From NCBI GenBank assembly GCA_029378245.1, contig JARKIF010000004.1, positions 1,364,001-1,428,000 of the forward strand: a stretch of 64,000 bases of DNA, given 5' to 3'. Below the pieces are notes generated by a model. It did no database searches and was not told the DNA's origin. It was given only the letters and a program-made list of their open reading frames with translations. Shown one piece after another: positions 23,857-34,899 of this stretch (the first letter of the stretch is position 1; each line of letters begins with the position of its first letter). Source of the stretch: Roridomyces roridus (lineage: Eukaryota > Basidiomycota > Agaricomycetes > Agaricales > Mycenaceae). The position numbers and the translations under genes are program-made.

Positions 23857-24025
23857 AAGGCGAGTGAGAGAGAGTAACGGACTTGACTTGGACTAGCACC
23901 GTGGATAAGAGAGAAGAAGATAAGCAGGCCAGGTGTCGATCACTTCTCACATATCCTGCCTCCCTGAGGTGTCAATTATGTATTTCGCGAGATACAGCCA
24001 AGCCCTAAAGATGTAACTACGTAAA

Positions 24026-25724
24026 CTACGTAGTCTTCTTCCTGCGTTGGCTTTGGAACGACTCGAGGCCTTTGAGGCGCTCGGTCAATGTCGGGTGCGA
24101 GTGGTGGTAAGCCGAGTACAGCCAGTCAACCCATACAGTCGAAAGATTCTTCACATGAAGGGCAATGAGCGCGCGTCCAAGACGGTCGCCCATGTCATTC
24201 ATCTTCTCATCATCCAACTTGTCCTGCAGTTCGCAAGCGAATCGGTCCGCCTCCCACTCAAAGTGCCGGCTGACAGCGTGCATGCCAATGCTCACAAACG
24301 CCTCGAGGGGTGTCAAAATCATCTACACCCACAATGAGTATGCAGGCCACAGATGGAAGTTAAGGACGAACCTGGAAGAGCAGGAACGCAACGAGCGTGG
24401 GAGGCTGCGCCGCAACCGATTTGGGAAAGTCAAACGACGTCAAGACCGGCGGGGCGTGCAGGAACGCGGGGAAGAGCGCAAAGATGGTGAACACGTGGAT
24501 TTGCGAGACGGCAAGCATCTTGGTGGGGTGCGCGTAATACCAGTGACCGAGCTCGTGCGCGAGGACTGCTTCCACCTCGTCGGGCTGGCTCTGCTGGATG
24601 AGCGTGTCGAAGATGACAATGTGCTTGCTCTATACCAGGCGTCAGAATGGGACATAATAGGAAACTGCGAGCAACACACCCAGGGAAGGCCAAAGAAGTA
24701 CGCATTGCTGTGTGAGCTGCGCTTGGAGCCGTCGATCTCGTAGAGATGCGTGAGAGGGAACTTGAGCTTGCCAGCGAGGCTTTCAATGCGCGTCCGGAGC
24801 TCGCCGTCTTTGAAGAGGCGAGAGCTTGTTGAACAAGGGCTGGATGAACATCGGATACACGATCACCATGATCAGCTGGAACGCAAGGCTGAGGGAGAAT
24901 AAGAAAGAGGGCCCCGCAGAGAATGGGGAACGCACAAAAAGGCCATGAGCCAGGGCACAAATCGGTCTCCTGCCCAATTAAATACACGCAAGAAGGCCCA
25001 GAGGAAAGGCGAGATGAGTACAACAGCCAGGGCCCAGCCTTTAAGGAGATCCGGCGATAAATAAACTGGGAGACGTCTTGTTGAAGCCGTATTTTTCTTC
25101 GAGCACAAAGGTGCTGTACACGGACAGAGGCAGCGTCGGAAGAGACGAGCCAAAGAAGAGTAGCAAGACGAAGCCGATGGATTGCACCGTCTAGAAGCGC
25201 ATCAATGCTCTGACACTACGTTGCACTGAAACACACACCTCGTACTCTGACCCATAGCCAAACCTCGCCATAAGGCTTCCCGCCGCCGTCCACGACCACG
25301 CGTAGAACCCAAAGTGAAGCATCACAGTGTCGAGGACCTGCTTGTAGAGCCCCGACAGCAACGCGAACTTGGCCTTGTCCTTGCCATATTTTTGCGACTT
25401 TTCAAAGTCGGCCGCGCTGATGTGCGTGGCAAGTGCCGCTAGGGGGTGTGCGTGTCAAAAAAGAGTGGCCCTTGCAAGCACTGGCACGAGACATACGTGG
25501 AGGCTCCGTCTTGGAGTACAAAGGATACTGGCGAATCCTACATCCGCAATCAGAATCGTCGCAAGAAAAGGGAAACACGTCGGGTGCTCGTACAGCAAGT
25601 ACGACTCGAATAAGGTGACGGTCCAGGCGATGGATTGGACATAGAATTTCCAGTTAATGGGATCGACCGCAACAAACGCAAGGTGCTGCTGGACCTTGCC
25701 CAGCTGAGAATGTAGAAAATCCAT
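24026..25724 (-). CDS. STE24: CAAX prenyl protease 1 (Ste24-type zinc metalloprotease)
   Basis: ER-membrane M48 protease that removes the aaX tripeptide from farnesylated proteins, including mating pheromone precursors. It starts MDFLHSQLGKVQQH at 25724 and has several membrane helices. The zinc site HELGH is followed by WYYAHPTKML, and the third ligand region (HFEWEADRFA) lies in the last exon. The product ends with a lysine-rich tail (SQRRKKTT). About six short introns interrupt it. It is divergent from the gene at 25794, with 69 bp between start codons. In basidiomycetes pheromones are CaaX-modified, so a mating role is expected from family knowledge. Confidence 0.92.
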
Positions 25725-25793
25725 GAGGTGAATGAAGAAGGAAACGTGGCGTCTGCGCGCGTGCCCTGATGCATCACAACGCAGTGCACTCTC

Positions 25794-26847
25794 ATGTCCT
25801 CCTCGAACCGGAAGCGCAAGAGGCACGCCTACTCTGTCGTCGACGACGATAATCCCGGGCCGGACCCAGCTCTGTTTATTCAAGCACACGAGGCAGACAT
25901 TATCCGTGGTCCTCAAGCCAAAAAGGCCGCAGAATCTCTAGAGACCTCTGGGAACGCGCTCATCCAGTGGAACCCTCGGAATCTACACGAACCAGCTGCG
26001 TTTCCATCGGACGAAGATGATGACTTTGCCCCGCCCCCACAAACTGTCGCCCAATCCTCTTTCTGGGTAGATAGGTAGGACGCATCTAAAATCTCATAAG
26101 CTCAACGACTTGACTGTATCGGTTTGAATCTGCCGCTCTGCTATCCGACATCTAATGTTCGTCAGATACGACGCGAGACTCCTCCTAGACGCCCTCCCCG
26201 AGTCCACGGCTCCTCAATCGTCCCCGCCATCTCCCTCAGGGTGGTCCGACCTCCCGTCTGACTCTGAAGACACCTTTTTCTTCTCGCCAGACGAGGCGGA
26301 AGACTACCGGCAGGAGAAGCGCAGACGAGTCATGGACCGCGCTCGGGAGGAGCGGCTCAAAGCGCGGCGAGAGGAAGATGGTGAGCCAGAGGAGGCACCA
26401 GAAGACGTCTGGGGCGGAAGTGACGAGGAGGTCGGTCTCCATCCCTTCCTTCTACCTCTCAAGTTAACGTTGATATAGCCCGACGAAGCTCAGACGGAGC
26501 TAATGAAGCGCACCGCAAAAAGCATCGTCGCCACCGCCAACCCCGCCCAACTAGAGATGCGCATCCTCGCCAATTACGGCGGCGACAAGCGTTTTGCGTT
26601 CCTGCGAGGACGGTGGAAGGCTGCGTGGATCGCCTCAAAGCGGGAAGCTGAGAAAGAGTTGCAAGAGGAGGAAGCCAAGAGGGCGGACACGGCAGGTGGA
26701 CTAGGTACCCTTGCGGATTACGGAGACAGTGACGAGGAAGGCTCTGAAGAGCAGCCTCAGCCTCAGGACGAGGCCCTCGTTGCACGGCAAGAGCGGGCGA
26801 AAGCCTGGGCAGAATCGAGACGGGCAGCAAAGTCCACTGGCATTTAA
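25794..26847 (+). CDS. Conserved hypothetical, acidic and charged
   Basis: Three exons; introns near 26075-26164 and 26432-26478. The N-terminus is basic (SSSNRKRKRHAY), followed by DEDDDFAPPP. The middle is rich in Glu/Arg (QEKRRRVMDRAREERLKARREE), consistent with a long charged helix. The last exon has the most conserved-looking part: LEMRILANYGGDKRFAFLRGRW, then an acidic and Gln-rich tail. It resembles nuclear RNA-processing accessory proteins, but I cannot name a family. It shares a 69-bp divergent promoter with STE24 and converges on MYND-1 with 12 bp between stops. Confidence 0.65.
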
Positions 26848-26859
26848 TGACATTCTTTT

Positions 26860-28344
26860 CTACCACTTCTGCCAGTCTGGAAGAGAATCCAAACACAAAT
26901 CAATCGTCCACTCCCCCGTCCGTATAGCCCACATGAACGTTTTGATACCCCGGTCGCCCTTGGTCTTGACCACCTTGGCGACGTCGTCAAACGCCTCTGA
27001 ATCCGCCGCCCGACGATTCACCATCCCCTCAAACACCCTCTCCTGATCATACAGCAACATACTCTGCCCATCCAACTCGGGCCGCACTTTGACCACCGGA
27101 TACGCCGGGCCCTTGGCGTTGGACGCCGACAGCTGCACTTTCACTATGAACGGCACCAGCCCGTGCATATTTACTGGTGGTTCCTGGATTTTGCTGGCTT
27201 TCGAAGCCTCGGCACGCTTTCGCATGTCGTCGTGCTGCACGATGTCGTACTGGTTAATTCTCATGCTGTACATGCCAGCCTGATCGACGGAGCAAAAGTC
27301 GATAGACTTCCAGCGGGCATTTTTGAGCGAATTGCAGAAGGTGCGGTGGGTCGGCCAGTCATCCTTTTGGCAGACTGTCTTGGGTTTTAGTGACAGTGGG
27401 ATGTGACGGAGAACGCCGTACCTGCATCACAATACCGTGCAGCACCACACCGTGAGCATTTCTTTTCGGTGGGGTCTCCGCAGACGGAACATCCATCATT
27501 CGTGTTGTAGTTTGCGAGATCTCTACCGGTCAGCGGCCTTGTCGAAATCAATAACTGGATAATTTATTGAAGACGGCACACCCACCCGACAGGAAGCAAG
27601 AACGAGACCGTGAAGGAAGTCTCGGTGGAAGCACGCTTCGCCTCGTAAGACGAGACAAGACGCTCGCTATTTGTGTATAACAAGCGCAGTAGAAGCTGCT
27701 GTTCTTGTATCGTCGCAGTTATTTTCAACACAGGCTGCTTGGCCTTGGCGAAGCTGGACATCCACTGGAGGCTTCCCTGCGACACGGTTTCTTTGAGGTC
27801 ATGTTGAAATAGGACAACCAGAATAGGGGTTTGTTCGTCGAATTGCTTGACTTCGAGTACCTGCCAGTGGCCATCCATCAGCTTCGGTAGACAAAGAAAG
27901 GACGCGAGTGACACTCACCCGCAGACAAATTCCAGATGAATCGTCCTTATCCTGCAAAACTACAGGCATCATTCCATTGTCGCACGCGTTCCCGATACTC
28001 ATGAGGGTCTGCCTCAAGTCCATGGCCGGGTTGGAATACAATTCGACAGGATTGCCTTTGTCCTTCAGGCTGCTTTCGTAGTTCTTGTTGGCCTCGAGCA
28101 TATTATGCCGCGAAATGGCCTTCAACACAGGTTTGTTGGACTTGTCTTGAAACCAAGACGCGTAGGCATCGGGATTCAAAGGCGGTTTGGGGACAACGCG
28201 AGTGAGGTATTGCGTCGAGTCGAGAGTGCGGGAGAGACGTTTGTCGAGTTCTTCATCGGAGAGTTTTGTTTTCCGAGGAAGGTCGACGCCCATGGAGCTC
28301 AGAAGGCTCAGAATTTCTGCACGGGGCAAAGTGGAGAGTGGCAT
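26860..28344 (-). CDS. MYND zinc-finger protein, paralog 1
   Basis: Member of a local MYND family. It begins MPLSTLPRAEILSLLSS at 28344 with the shared N-terminal block GVDLPRKTKLSDEELDKRL. After an intron the VLEVKQFDEQTPILVV segment follows, then the MYND finger: CSVCGDP, KCSRCGAARYCDA, VCQKDDW and HRTFC. An intron splits the finger between the Ala codon and VCQ and uses a normal GT donor. The C-terminal domain ends IRTGEWTIDLCLDSLPDWQKW at 26860. MYND fingers bind proline-rich peptides; many fungal ones are regulatory. The role of this family is unknown. The upstream motif reads CATGTGATC rather than CACGTGATC. Confidence 0.85.
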
Positions 28345-28363
28345 TGTGGAACAAGGGAGACTC

Positions 28364-28372
28364 GATCACATG
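28364..28372 (-). promoter_or_regulatory. Degenerate copy of the MYND-leader motif (CATGTGATC)
   Basis: About 20 bp upstream of the MYND-1 start. It aligns with the CACGTGATC found at the same place in the other paralogs but has one mismatch in the E-box core. Confidence 0.5.
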
Positions 28373-28462
28373 TCAAGTTCGAACCTTGAAAGAGTCTTTC
28401 ATCCGCAAGAATCGCGACGCCTGCTGGCACTAGATATCCAATACATATGCAACAACATGCTT

Positions 28463-29962
28463 CTACCACCTCTGCAAGTCTGGAAGAGTATCCAAGCACA
28501 AATCAATCGTCCAATCCCCCGTTCGTATTGCCCACATGAATGTTTTAATGGCCCGTTCGCCCCTACTCTTGATCACCTTCAAGACGTCGTCGAACACCTC
28601 TGAATTCGCGTCCTGGAACACCATCACCTCAAACGTCTTCCGCTGATCATACACCAGAAAACTCTTCCCATCCAGCTCGGGCGGCGTCCCACCCAGTTCT
28701 TTCATCACCGGATACGCCGGGCCCTTGGCTTTGGAAGACTGCAGCTGTACTTTCACGATAAACGGAACCAGCCCGTGTGTGTTGGTCGGCGGCCCTTTGT
28801 TAACATTCGAAAACAAGGCTTCCATCCGCTTTTGCGTGTCTTGGTGCTGCACGATGTCGTACTGGCTGATTCGCACGCTGAACAAACCAGGCTGAGGCTC
28901 GTCGGCGGAGACGAAGGTGGCCGACTTCCACCGGGCATTTTGAAGCGAGTTGCAGAGGGCGCGGTGGGTCTTCCAGTCATCCTTCTGGCAGACTGTCCTG
29001 GGTTTTAGCGATAGTAGGAGCGAAGGCGAAAGCCGCACCTGCGTCACAGTACCGCGCGGCACCGCATCGTGAGCATTTCTTCGCGGCGGGGTCTCCACAG
29101 ACCGAGCAGCCGTCGTTGGTGTTGTACTTTGCAATATCCCTACCAGCCAGCGGCCTTGTCCGAATCAGCGACCAGATAATCTGCTCAAGACGGGACACAC
29201 ACCCGACGGGAAGCAAAAACGACAACGTGAAGGAAGTCTCAGTGGATGCACGCTTCGGCTTGTAGGACGAGACAAGACGCTTGCTGTTTGCGTATAGAAG
29301 GCGGAGCAGAAGCTGCTGTTCTTGTATTGTCGCCGTTATTTTCAATAGGGGCTGCGTGGTCTTGGAATTGACGATACTGGACATCCACTGGGCACCCCCC
29401 GGAGAAATCGCGCCTTTGAGATCATGTTGGAAAAGGACGACCAGGATGGGGGTTTCTTTGTCGAATTGCTTGACTTGGAGCACCTGCGGCGGTGAACTTG
29501 AGCAAGCGGAAAAGGGCGACTCGTGAGTGCACTCACCCGCATACAGATCCCAGAGGAATCATCCTTATCCTGCACAACTACAGGCACCATTCCCTGGTCG
29601 CACGCATTTCCAATACTCATTATGGTCTGCCTCAAGTCCATGGCCGGGTTGGAATACAGCTCGACAGGATTGTCTATTCCCTTCAGCCTGCTCTCGTGGT
29701 TCATGGTGGCCTCGAGCACATTGTGCCGCGACATGGCTTCCAATACGGGTTTGTTCGACTTGTCTTGGAACCAGGACGGATACGCGTTCGGATCGAAAGG
29801 CGGCTTGGGGACGACGCGAGTGAGGTATTGTGTTGAGTCGAGGGTGCGGGAGAGCCGTTTCTCGAGTTCTTCATCGGAAAGTTTTGTTTTCCGAGGAAGG
29901 TCGACGCCCATGGAGTTCAGAAGGCTCAGAATTTCTGCGCGCGCCAAAGTGGAGAGTGGCAT
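28463..29962 (-). CDS. MYND zinc-finger protein, paralog 2
   Basis: Close tandem copy of paralog 1, same strand, 118 bp upstream of it. It starts MPLSTLARAEILSLLNS, then GVDLPRKTKLSDEELEKRL. The next exon gives VLQVKQFDKETPILVV. The MYND finger has ligands in CSVCGDPA, KCSRCGAARYCDA, VCQKDDW and HRALC, split by a GT-AG intron at the same position as in paralog 1. The C-terminus is IRTGDWTIDLCLDTLPDLQRW at 28463. An intact CACGTGATC lies 17 bp upstream of the start. Paralogs 1 and 2 resemble each other more than either resembles copies 3 and 4. Confidence 0.87.
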
Positions 29963-29978
29963 CAGGAGAAGAGGCGGT

Positions 29979-29987
29979 GATCACGTG
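29979..29987 (-). promoter_or_regulatory. CACGTGATC motif upstream of MYND-2
   Basis: Palindromic E-box CACGTG extended by ATC, just upstream of the start codon at 29962. The same extended motif and spacing recur in copies 3 and 4 and in both fragments. Confidence 0.6.
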
Positions 29988-30492
29988 CGAACCTCCTTTC
30001 TTTTCTTTACTCCACGCCGGCGTCTTACCGCCTCCGGTTATCTTGAACGTCGTCCTGGTTGAACAAGGTCAAACACGCCTGGTGGCAGAGCTCCCCGGTT
30101 CGGATATCAAACCTCAACGGGCGCATCAACTGGGCGGGTCGGCACAATCTCAACGAGCACATCAATTCCTCCTCAGAAGCGGCGAATCCCCACCGTTTGT
30201 GCTCAAATGCCTCTCAATTCCAACCATGCGATCTCTGAAAACCTGGAGCAACACGCCTCGACAAGTGCCCGAAAAATAGGTCGAATTTCCGTGGCACTAG
30301 AGTTGAAATTACGATCTTATGGCGGGTCGCTTCGTCGGCGCACCACAGCCTCATACCGGAGCGAAGCCTCATATTTAAGGCACTCCTCAGGTCCGTTTCG
30401 TCTTGCTGCGATACTCAAGAACTTGGTCAAATGGACTCGAAAACCGAGGCCCCAATGCCGCGCGACTGGAGGTTTTGGTGCATTTTCCTGGC

Positions 30493-30497
30493 GTTGG
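30493..30497. repeat. Left GTTGG target-site duplication of DNA element D1
   Basis: GTTGG here and again at 34900-34904 flank the terminal TATGAC...GTCATA of D1. A single copy restores the MFS-1 reading frame, as expected for a 5-bp target duplication. Confidence 0.8.
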
Positions 30498-30501
30498 TAT
30501 G

Positions 30502-30674
30502 TGTTGAGCAGATAGCGGGATGGAAGGGAGGAAGAAAGTAATTAGTTAATTAGTCGGGCTCACTCGAGCCTCTTATATACTACACATACAATATTCTAGA
30601 ATGTTCCATCAAGTTCCGGCGGCCTCTACCAGATGGTCGAGGCGTCGCATCAGCTCCATGAGCTTCCGCCAACA
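30502..30674 (-). repeat. 3' LTR of the Copia-like element
   Basis: 173 bp, TG...CA ends, no mismatch seen against the LTR at 32765-32937. The gag/protease frame runs into it and stops at 30580. Confidence 0.93.
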
Positions 30675-32417
30675 CTCCCCCTCGACGACACGACCGTCGA
30701 CAAATCAACACATCATGGGAATTGAACTTGGCGTTCAATTGAGTTGGAGCGCGTGAATTTCGTTGTTTGCGCAGTGGGTTGACCGCGTCTCGCGTGAGAG
30801 TAATAACCATGCCCGTACAAGCAAAGTCTGTGGTTGTAAGGTGCGCGCGAGTTCGTTTGCCAGTGATGATGTTGGCAGTATTGATATCACTGCTAATATC
30901 ATGCGGAGCCTTCGCGGGAGGTGATGGTGCACGAGAAGAAGGCGGTGCAGGCGTAAGCGGAGAAGAGGGATTGGAGTGCGGGTGTGGGGAAGATCCCTCG
31001 TCGGAGTCAGAATTCATCAGCGGCGCGAGATCGCGATATGAAATTTTGGATTGATCCGGAGGTTTCTGCGAAGTCTCCCCCTGCGACTGGCTTCTCCTCT
31101 TGCTATTCTCCCCCTCAGACACAGGAGGGGACGGAGCATGCCTGGGTACATAGTAGTATCCGTCGTTGTCGTCGTCCACGGCAGAGGGTTGAATTTTCTG
31201 AACTGCGCGCGGGTTCTGGGAAGATGAGAGTGATGAGGAGGGGACCACGCGAAGTCGGTACATGTGGTAGATTTTGTCACCAATGGCAACGAGATGCCCA
31301 TGGCGTGAGAAAATCTCTATTGTGTTGCCGTGGAATTCAACTTGATAGCCTGCATCGGTCATCCGTCCGAGAGAAATGAGATTGAACGGTGCATCAGGGC
31401 AATGAACAACATGCCGAATGGTGCAGGGACGAGCGATGTCACCCAGAACTGTTGAAAGGGTGATAGTACCCTTGCCGATGCCGGCACAACTCCCGAAGCC
31501 CTCGATGGTATGCTTGCACGGCGTATATTTGGTGAAATGCTGTTTATTACGAGCAATCGAGCGGCTACACGCACTATCAAGTAGCCAATCATCCGGCGAA
31601 AGCTTCTCCTTCGGCTGGGCTGGAAATGCGAAGTCAGAATCTGAACTTGACTCAGAGTCCGAATAGTCGGCAACGTGAGACCGAGAGGATTTGTGGCGGC
31701 GAGGTGGACGACCTGAGTGGCCATCAGAGTCGGAATGATCGGCATCACGGCGAGGATGTGGTGCTCTGCAATGAGCAGCAATGTGGCCGGAAATGCCGCA
31801 GCGAAAACAGGCAGGCGGGTATTGATGAGCTGCCGGTAATGCCGTGGACTGCGTGGCGCGTTCGTTGATACGCGCAACTTCGGATAGAATCCGAGCGATG
31901 ACCTTCGACGAGTCGGCAAGAATATCCTTGGGGACAGAGGAAATGAATGGGTTCCAGGAATCTGGAAGGGACGTGAGCAGCGTGACTGAGAAATCAGTCT
32001 CGGTGATGACCTGCTCGAGGGATGTGAGTTCGGCTTGGTACGAGCGCATCAAGCGGATGTGCTCCTTGATATCGCCGTCCTCGGGACAGTGGGCGCGGAA
32101 GAACTTGCGCCGAGCTAACACAATGCCGATGGGACCTTTGGCTTCGTACATCGTGCGGAGTGTCTGCCAAGCCTCCTTGGCGGATGTGGCGGCCGAGATG
32201 TAAACGAGTACATCGTCAGCAACGCGCAAACGGAGGGCAGAAAGCGCCTTACGGTCGCTCTTCTTCCAGGTAGCAGCCTGGACGGGGTCACTAGGAGCGG
32301 CGGCCGAGTTGTCGACGTAATCGTCGAGTGAGAGGTCTGTCAAAATGTCGAGCCGCCGTAGTTGTCGGCACCCTGTAAAGGGTCAATACGATAGGCGGAG
32401 GTGTGGTTGTTGGACAT
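30580..32417 (-). pseudogene. Copia-type gag plus protease remnant
   Basis: The long frame (30580-32343) has a gag region of the UBN2/Copia type (ALSALRLRVADDVLVYISA; AKEAWQTLRTMYE), a zinc knuckle CFRCGISGHIAAHC and a protease-like start WLLDSACSRS. It then jumps to the linker found between integrase and reverse transcriptase in Copia (NIITGKRTRA). The normal gag start appears to be ATG at 32417 (MSNNHTSAYRIDPLQG), but it is out of frame with the rest from about 32360, so a small deletion has broken the N-terminus. The whole pol core is missing. The product, if made, starts at MTDLSLDDYVDN. Confidence 0.85.
30675..30683 (-). other. Polypurine tract
   Basis: GAGGGGGAG on the element strand, directly abutting the 3' LTR: the expected position for the plus-strand primer of an LTR retrotransposon. 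Confidence 0.75.
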
Positions 32418-32471
32418 GGGGTGCGGAGGAAACTCAACGCGAACTGGGTAACGGCGGGAAACAACGGGGAT

Positions 32472-32695
32472 GCGGATCAAGCCCTAACGAGGGGATACGA
32501 CGCGGAACGACCAAAAACGATGAGCGGATCAAGCCCGAACACACGGGGATACAACGCTGGTGAAGACGCAAAAACTCCAAAACTGGTGGTGGTGGTAGCG
32601 GATCAAGCCCGTCACGGGGATGCGACGCTGGGAAAACACGGAGGAGCGGATCAAGCCCTAAGCGAGCGAAGCTCAAGCGAAAGGGGATACGACGC
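32472..32695 (-). repeat. Imperfect leader repeats of the Copia-like element
   Basis: The unit GCGGATCAAGCCC followed at variable distance by GGGGATRCRACGCTG occurs four times (starting near 32472, 32524, 32598 and 32646). It lies in the untranslated leader between the 5' LTR and gag. Spacing is irregular, so it is not a simple microsatellite. Confidence 0.8.
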
Positions 32696-32754
32696 TAATA
32701 AAACACGGGGTGGTGAATCGAAATCGAGTACGGGGTTTAGTAGCGGGGCGCGGG

Positions 32755-32764
32755 GCCCATAACC
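32755..32764 (-). other. Putative primer-binding site
   Basis: GGTTATGGGC on the element strand, immediately next to the 5' LTR. This resembles initiator-Met tRNA-type primer sites of Copia elements; pairing to a host tRNA was not checked. Confidence 0.5.
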
Positions 32765-32937
32765 TGTTGAGCAGATAGCGGGATGGAAGGGAGGAAGAAA
32801 GTAATTAGTTAATTAGTCGGGCTCACTCGAGCCTCTTATATACTACACATACAATATTCTAGAATGTTCCATCAAGTTCCGGCGGCCTCTACCAGATGGT
32901 CGAGGCGTCGCATCAGCTCCATGAGCTTCCGCCAACA
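32765..32937 (-). repeat. 5' LTR of the Copia-like element
   Basis: 173 bp, same sequence as 30502-30674. Followed by the second GTATG duplication at 32938-32942. Confidence 0.93.
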
Positions 32938-32938
32938 G

Positions 32939-33001
32939 TATGACAGTTCTTTTGTACAAATATTGATTTAGCACGCGCGCTAAACATCCAGCGCGCGCGC
33001 C
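32939..33001 (+). repeat. Left terminal inverted repeat of D1
   Basis: 63 bp pairing with 34837-34899; only a few mismatches seen. Confidence 0.85.
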
Positions 33002-33437
33002 TTCGGCTACCCAATTTGATGACACGTGAAACTACATACGAGAGACCACTGATCTCGGCACCATGCTCGGAGCCCAACTGCGAGCCAAGGCAGGTTGTAC
33101 AATGCCAACACAATACGACCACGGGCACTGGGGACTTTGCCAGCGGCTGCCAGTTCCCAGCAACAAAGTGTCCCCATCGTCGAGACTCGACAGGCCGAAT
33201 CAAGCCGTGTTTTATCAAGACTCATATGATGGGTTGCGGGGTTGCGTTCCGTGCGGAAGAGGCGGAAGTTGATTTGTCGGCCGTGGGTCTCAGAATCATG
33301 AACCGTTGCCTGTGTGGTCGAGTCTACCGTCGAGGTGGTGAGTGTGGGAAGAAGAAAAGATTGACGGCAAGTGACGTAGCTAAGCGGTGCCGATCATTGT
33401 CCCTGTTTACCAGCTACCCAGCTGCTTACACTTGCTC

Positions 33438-33499
33438 ACTTTACGCCTCACACGTGCCGCTCGATATGGCAATTTGATGGGGGCAGTGAAAGGCTGTGC
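33438..33499 (+). repeat. Left arm of D2 inverted repeat
   Basis: 62 bp, exact reverse complement of 34436-34497 by eye. Confidence 0.88.
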
Positions 33500-34435
33500 T
33501 TCATCGGCGTGAAAGTTATCAACTGATCACATCACGGCACACGTCGAATATTCGCCAAGTCGAATCAAGTCGAATCAAAGTCGAATTGTGCTCGAGTACA
33601 CTAATTAGAGTAGTAGATAGGTATTAGGAGGGTGGGGGTGTGTGTAAGGTAGTTAGTTTGGAATGAATTCGGAGAGGGATATGGGGGATATTGTGCGGGA
33701 TAAGGAGAATATGGGTATTGATACGGTGCGGGAGGGTATGGGTAGTGGAAAGCAAACGCCGACTGTGGAGGCGGCGACAAGGATGGGCCGAGCACGATGG
33801 TGGACGGTCCCAGCATGGTCGATGGTCCTACGGCAGATGCTGTTGATGGTGCCGCCCGAGGCTTAGCCGATCCCTTCGCCTTGTGCCCGCTGGCGACGCC
33901 AGCTCCATACGAAGGGTCTCCGGCGGGGGCGCGTCGCGTTTTGACCATGGGCATGACATGCGTCATCTACTCGCGGGCGCTCTTGTCCTTGACGACAGGC
34001 GGGAGTCATGCTTGGTGCGGCAGCAGGCGTGGCAGCGGTGATGGAGCGAGTGGGTACGACGCTAGACAAACCGCTGGGTCGAGATGGGGCTTGGGGAGCA
34101 GCGGGTGTCTCGCCGTGGGAGACAGATAGTGGAATCCATCGAAAATTGAAAATACACCTTCACATGCTTCTCAGGACTGTCACACTGCGAGCCATTCAGA
34201 TTCGTTAGAGAGCAGGACCATTGTCACGCACCACTACCCCTTTGTTTTTTTCCTTTACCGCATCTTTGGAGGGGAAGCACCGTCTTGCATATCCCACATT
34301 TGAGGGCTGGCCCGGGCGGCAGCGTCGTGGGGAGAGGAGCGAGATGAAGGGAGGAGGGAAGCACGACGTGATGTTTGTCAACAAACAGCCAACGGCCAGG
34401 AGCGGCACAGATGACCGCCGCAAGGTCTGCCGAGT

Positions 34436-34497
34436 GCACAGCCTTTCACTGCCCCCATCAAATTGCCATATCGAGCGGCACGTGTGAGGCGTAAAGT
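34436..34497 (-). repeat. Right arm of D2 inverted repeat
   Basis: 62 bp, exact reverse complement of 33438-33499 by eye. Confidence 0.88.
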
Positions 34498-34836
34498 CAG
34501 GAGTGGCTGCTTACTAAACATTCTTCTTCTCCTCCGACACCGACCTTCGGGACGAGACCCTCACCAGCCCTCACCAGCCCTCACCCATCGGCGGCGCTTT
34601 ACCGCGAGGCTACCTCAAACCTGTGGCACTTCCCCACGGACCTGGATGCTGCTCGGAGCGGGCTCATCCATCTCTGCACGGAGTCCTTTGGGTGGCAGGT
34701 CACCGGTGCCAGTGCGGGTCCCAATGGCGTTGGACATTTGGGGAACTTGGTGGAGCGGGTATGGGCTGGCTGGGCAATAGCATCTGTAGCCAGTAGCTAT
34801 AGTTATGTAATCTGCCGTCTGGGGTGTGCTCAAATG

Positions 34837-34899
34837 GGCGCGCGCGCTGGATGTCTAGCGCGCGTGCTAAATCAATATTTGTACAAACGAACCGTCATA
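34837..34899 (-). repeat. Right terminal inverted repeat of D1
   Basis: 63 bp pairing with 32939-33001; followed by the second GTTGG at 34900-34904, where MFS-1 coding resumes. Confidence 0.85.

Larger units (their letters stand above)
30502..32937 (-). mobile_element. Young non-autonomous Copia-like LTR retrotransposon
   Basis: A 2.4-kb element with two 173-bp LTRs that I read as identical base for base, both starting TGTTGAG and ending CCAACA. It is flanked by a perfect 5-bp duplication GTATG (30497-30501 and 32938-32942). Internally on the minus strand come a primer-binding-site-like GGTTATGGGC at the 5' LTR, a repeat-bearing leader, a gag/protease reading frame and a polypurine tract next to the 3' LTR. 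Integrase, reverse transcriptase and RNase H are absent. Identical LTRs imply recent insertion, so mobilisation in trans by a related full element is inferred. It sits exactly at the left tip of D1. Confidence 0.92.
33430..34505. mobile_element. Element D2 nested inside D1, with 62-bp perfect inverted repeats
   Basis: Identical inverted 62-mers at 33438-33499 and 34436-34497 begin ACTTTACGCCTCACACGTG. At equal distance (8 bp) outside each arm lies the direct repeat GCTGCTTAC (33421-33429 and 34506-34514). That is consistent with a 9-bp target duplication such as Mutator-like elements make. The outermost 8 bp of the two arms do not match well, which weakens the TIR reading. The interior has a minus-strand frame rich in Pro/Tyr (repeats of YPYSPYPAQYPP) and short AAGTCGAATC repeats, but no transposase. 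Confidence 0.68.
32939..34899. mobile_element. DNA transposon D1 with 63-bp terminal inverted repeats
   Basis: Its left tip was cut by the Copia-like insertion (TATG at 30498-30501 is duplicated at 32939-32942). Terminal inverted repeats 32939-33001 and 34837-34899 start TATGAC(A/G)GTTC and share TTTGTACAAATATTGATTTA and a CGCGCGC-rich inner part with few mismatches. GTTGG flanks both ends. Without D2 the body is about 0.9 kb. Short open frames exist (for example a Trp-rich stretch LWHFPTDLDAARSGL near 34620), but no transposase was recognised, so it is non-autonomous and its superfamily is unknown. Confidence 0.82.

Noticed and set aside
33016..33477. Plus-strand frame in D1 as a zinc-finger transposase
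   Set aside because: It has scattered Cys residues (PCSEPNCEPRQ) but no catalytic motif or family pattern.
33601..33966. Pro/Tyr-rich frame in D2 as a genuine gene
   Set aside because: Low-complexity sequence with no splice support or known domain; kept only as a description of D2.
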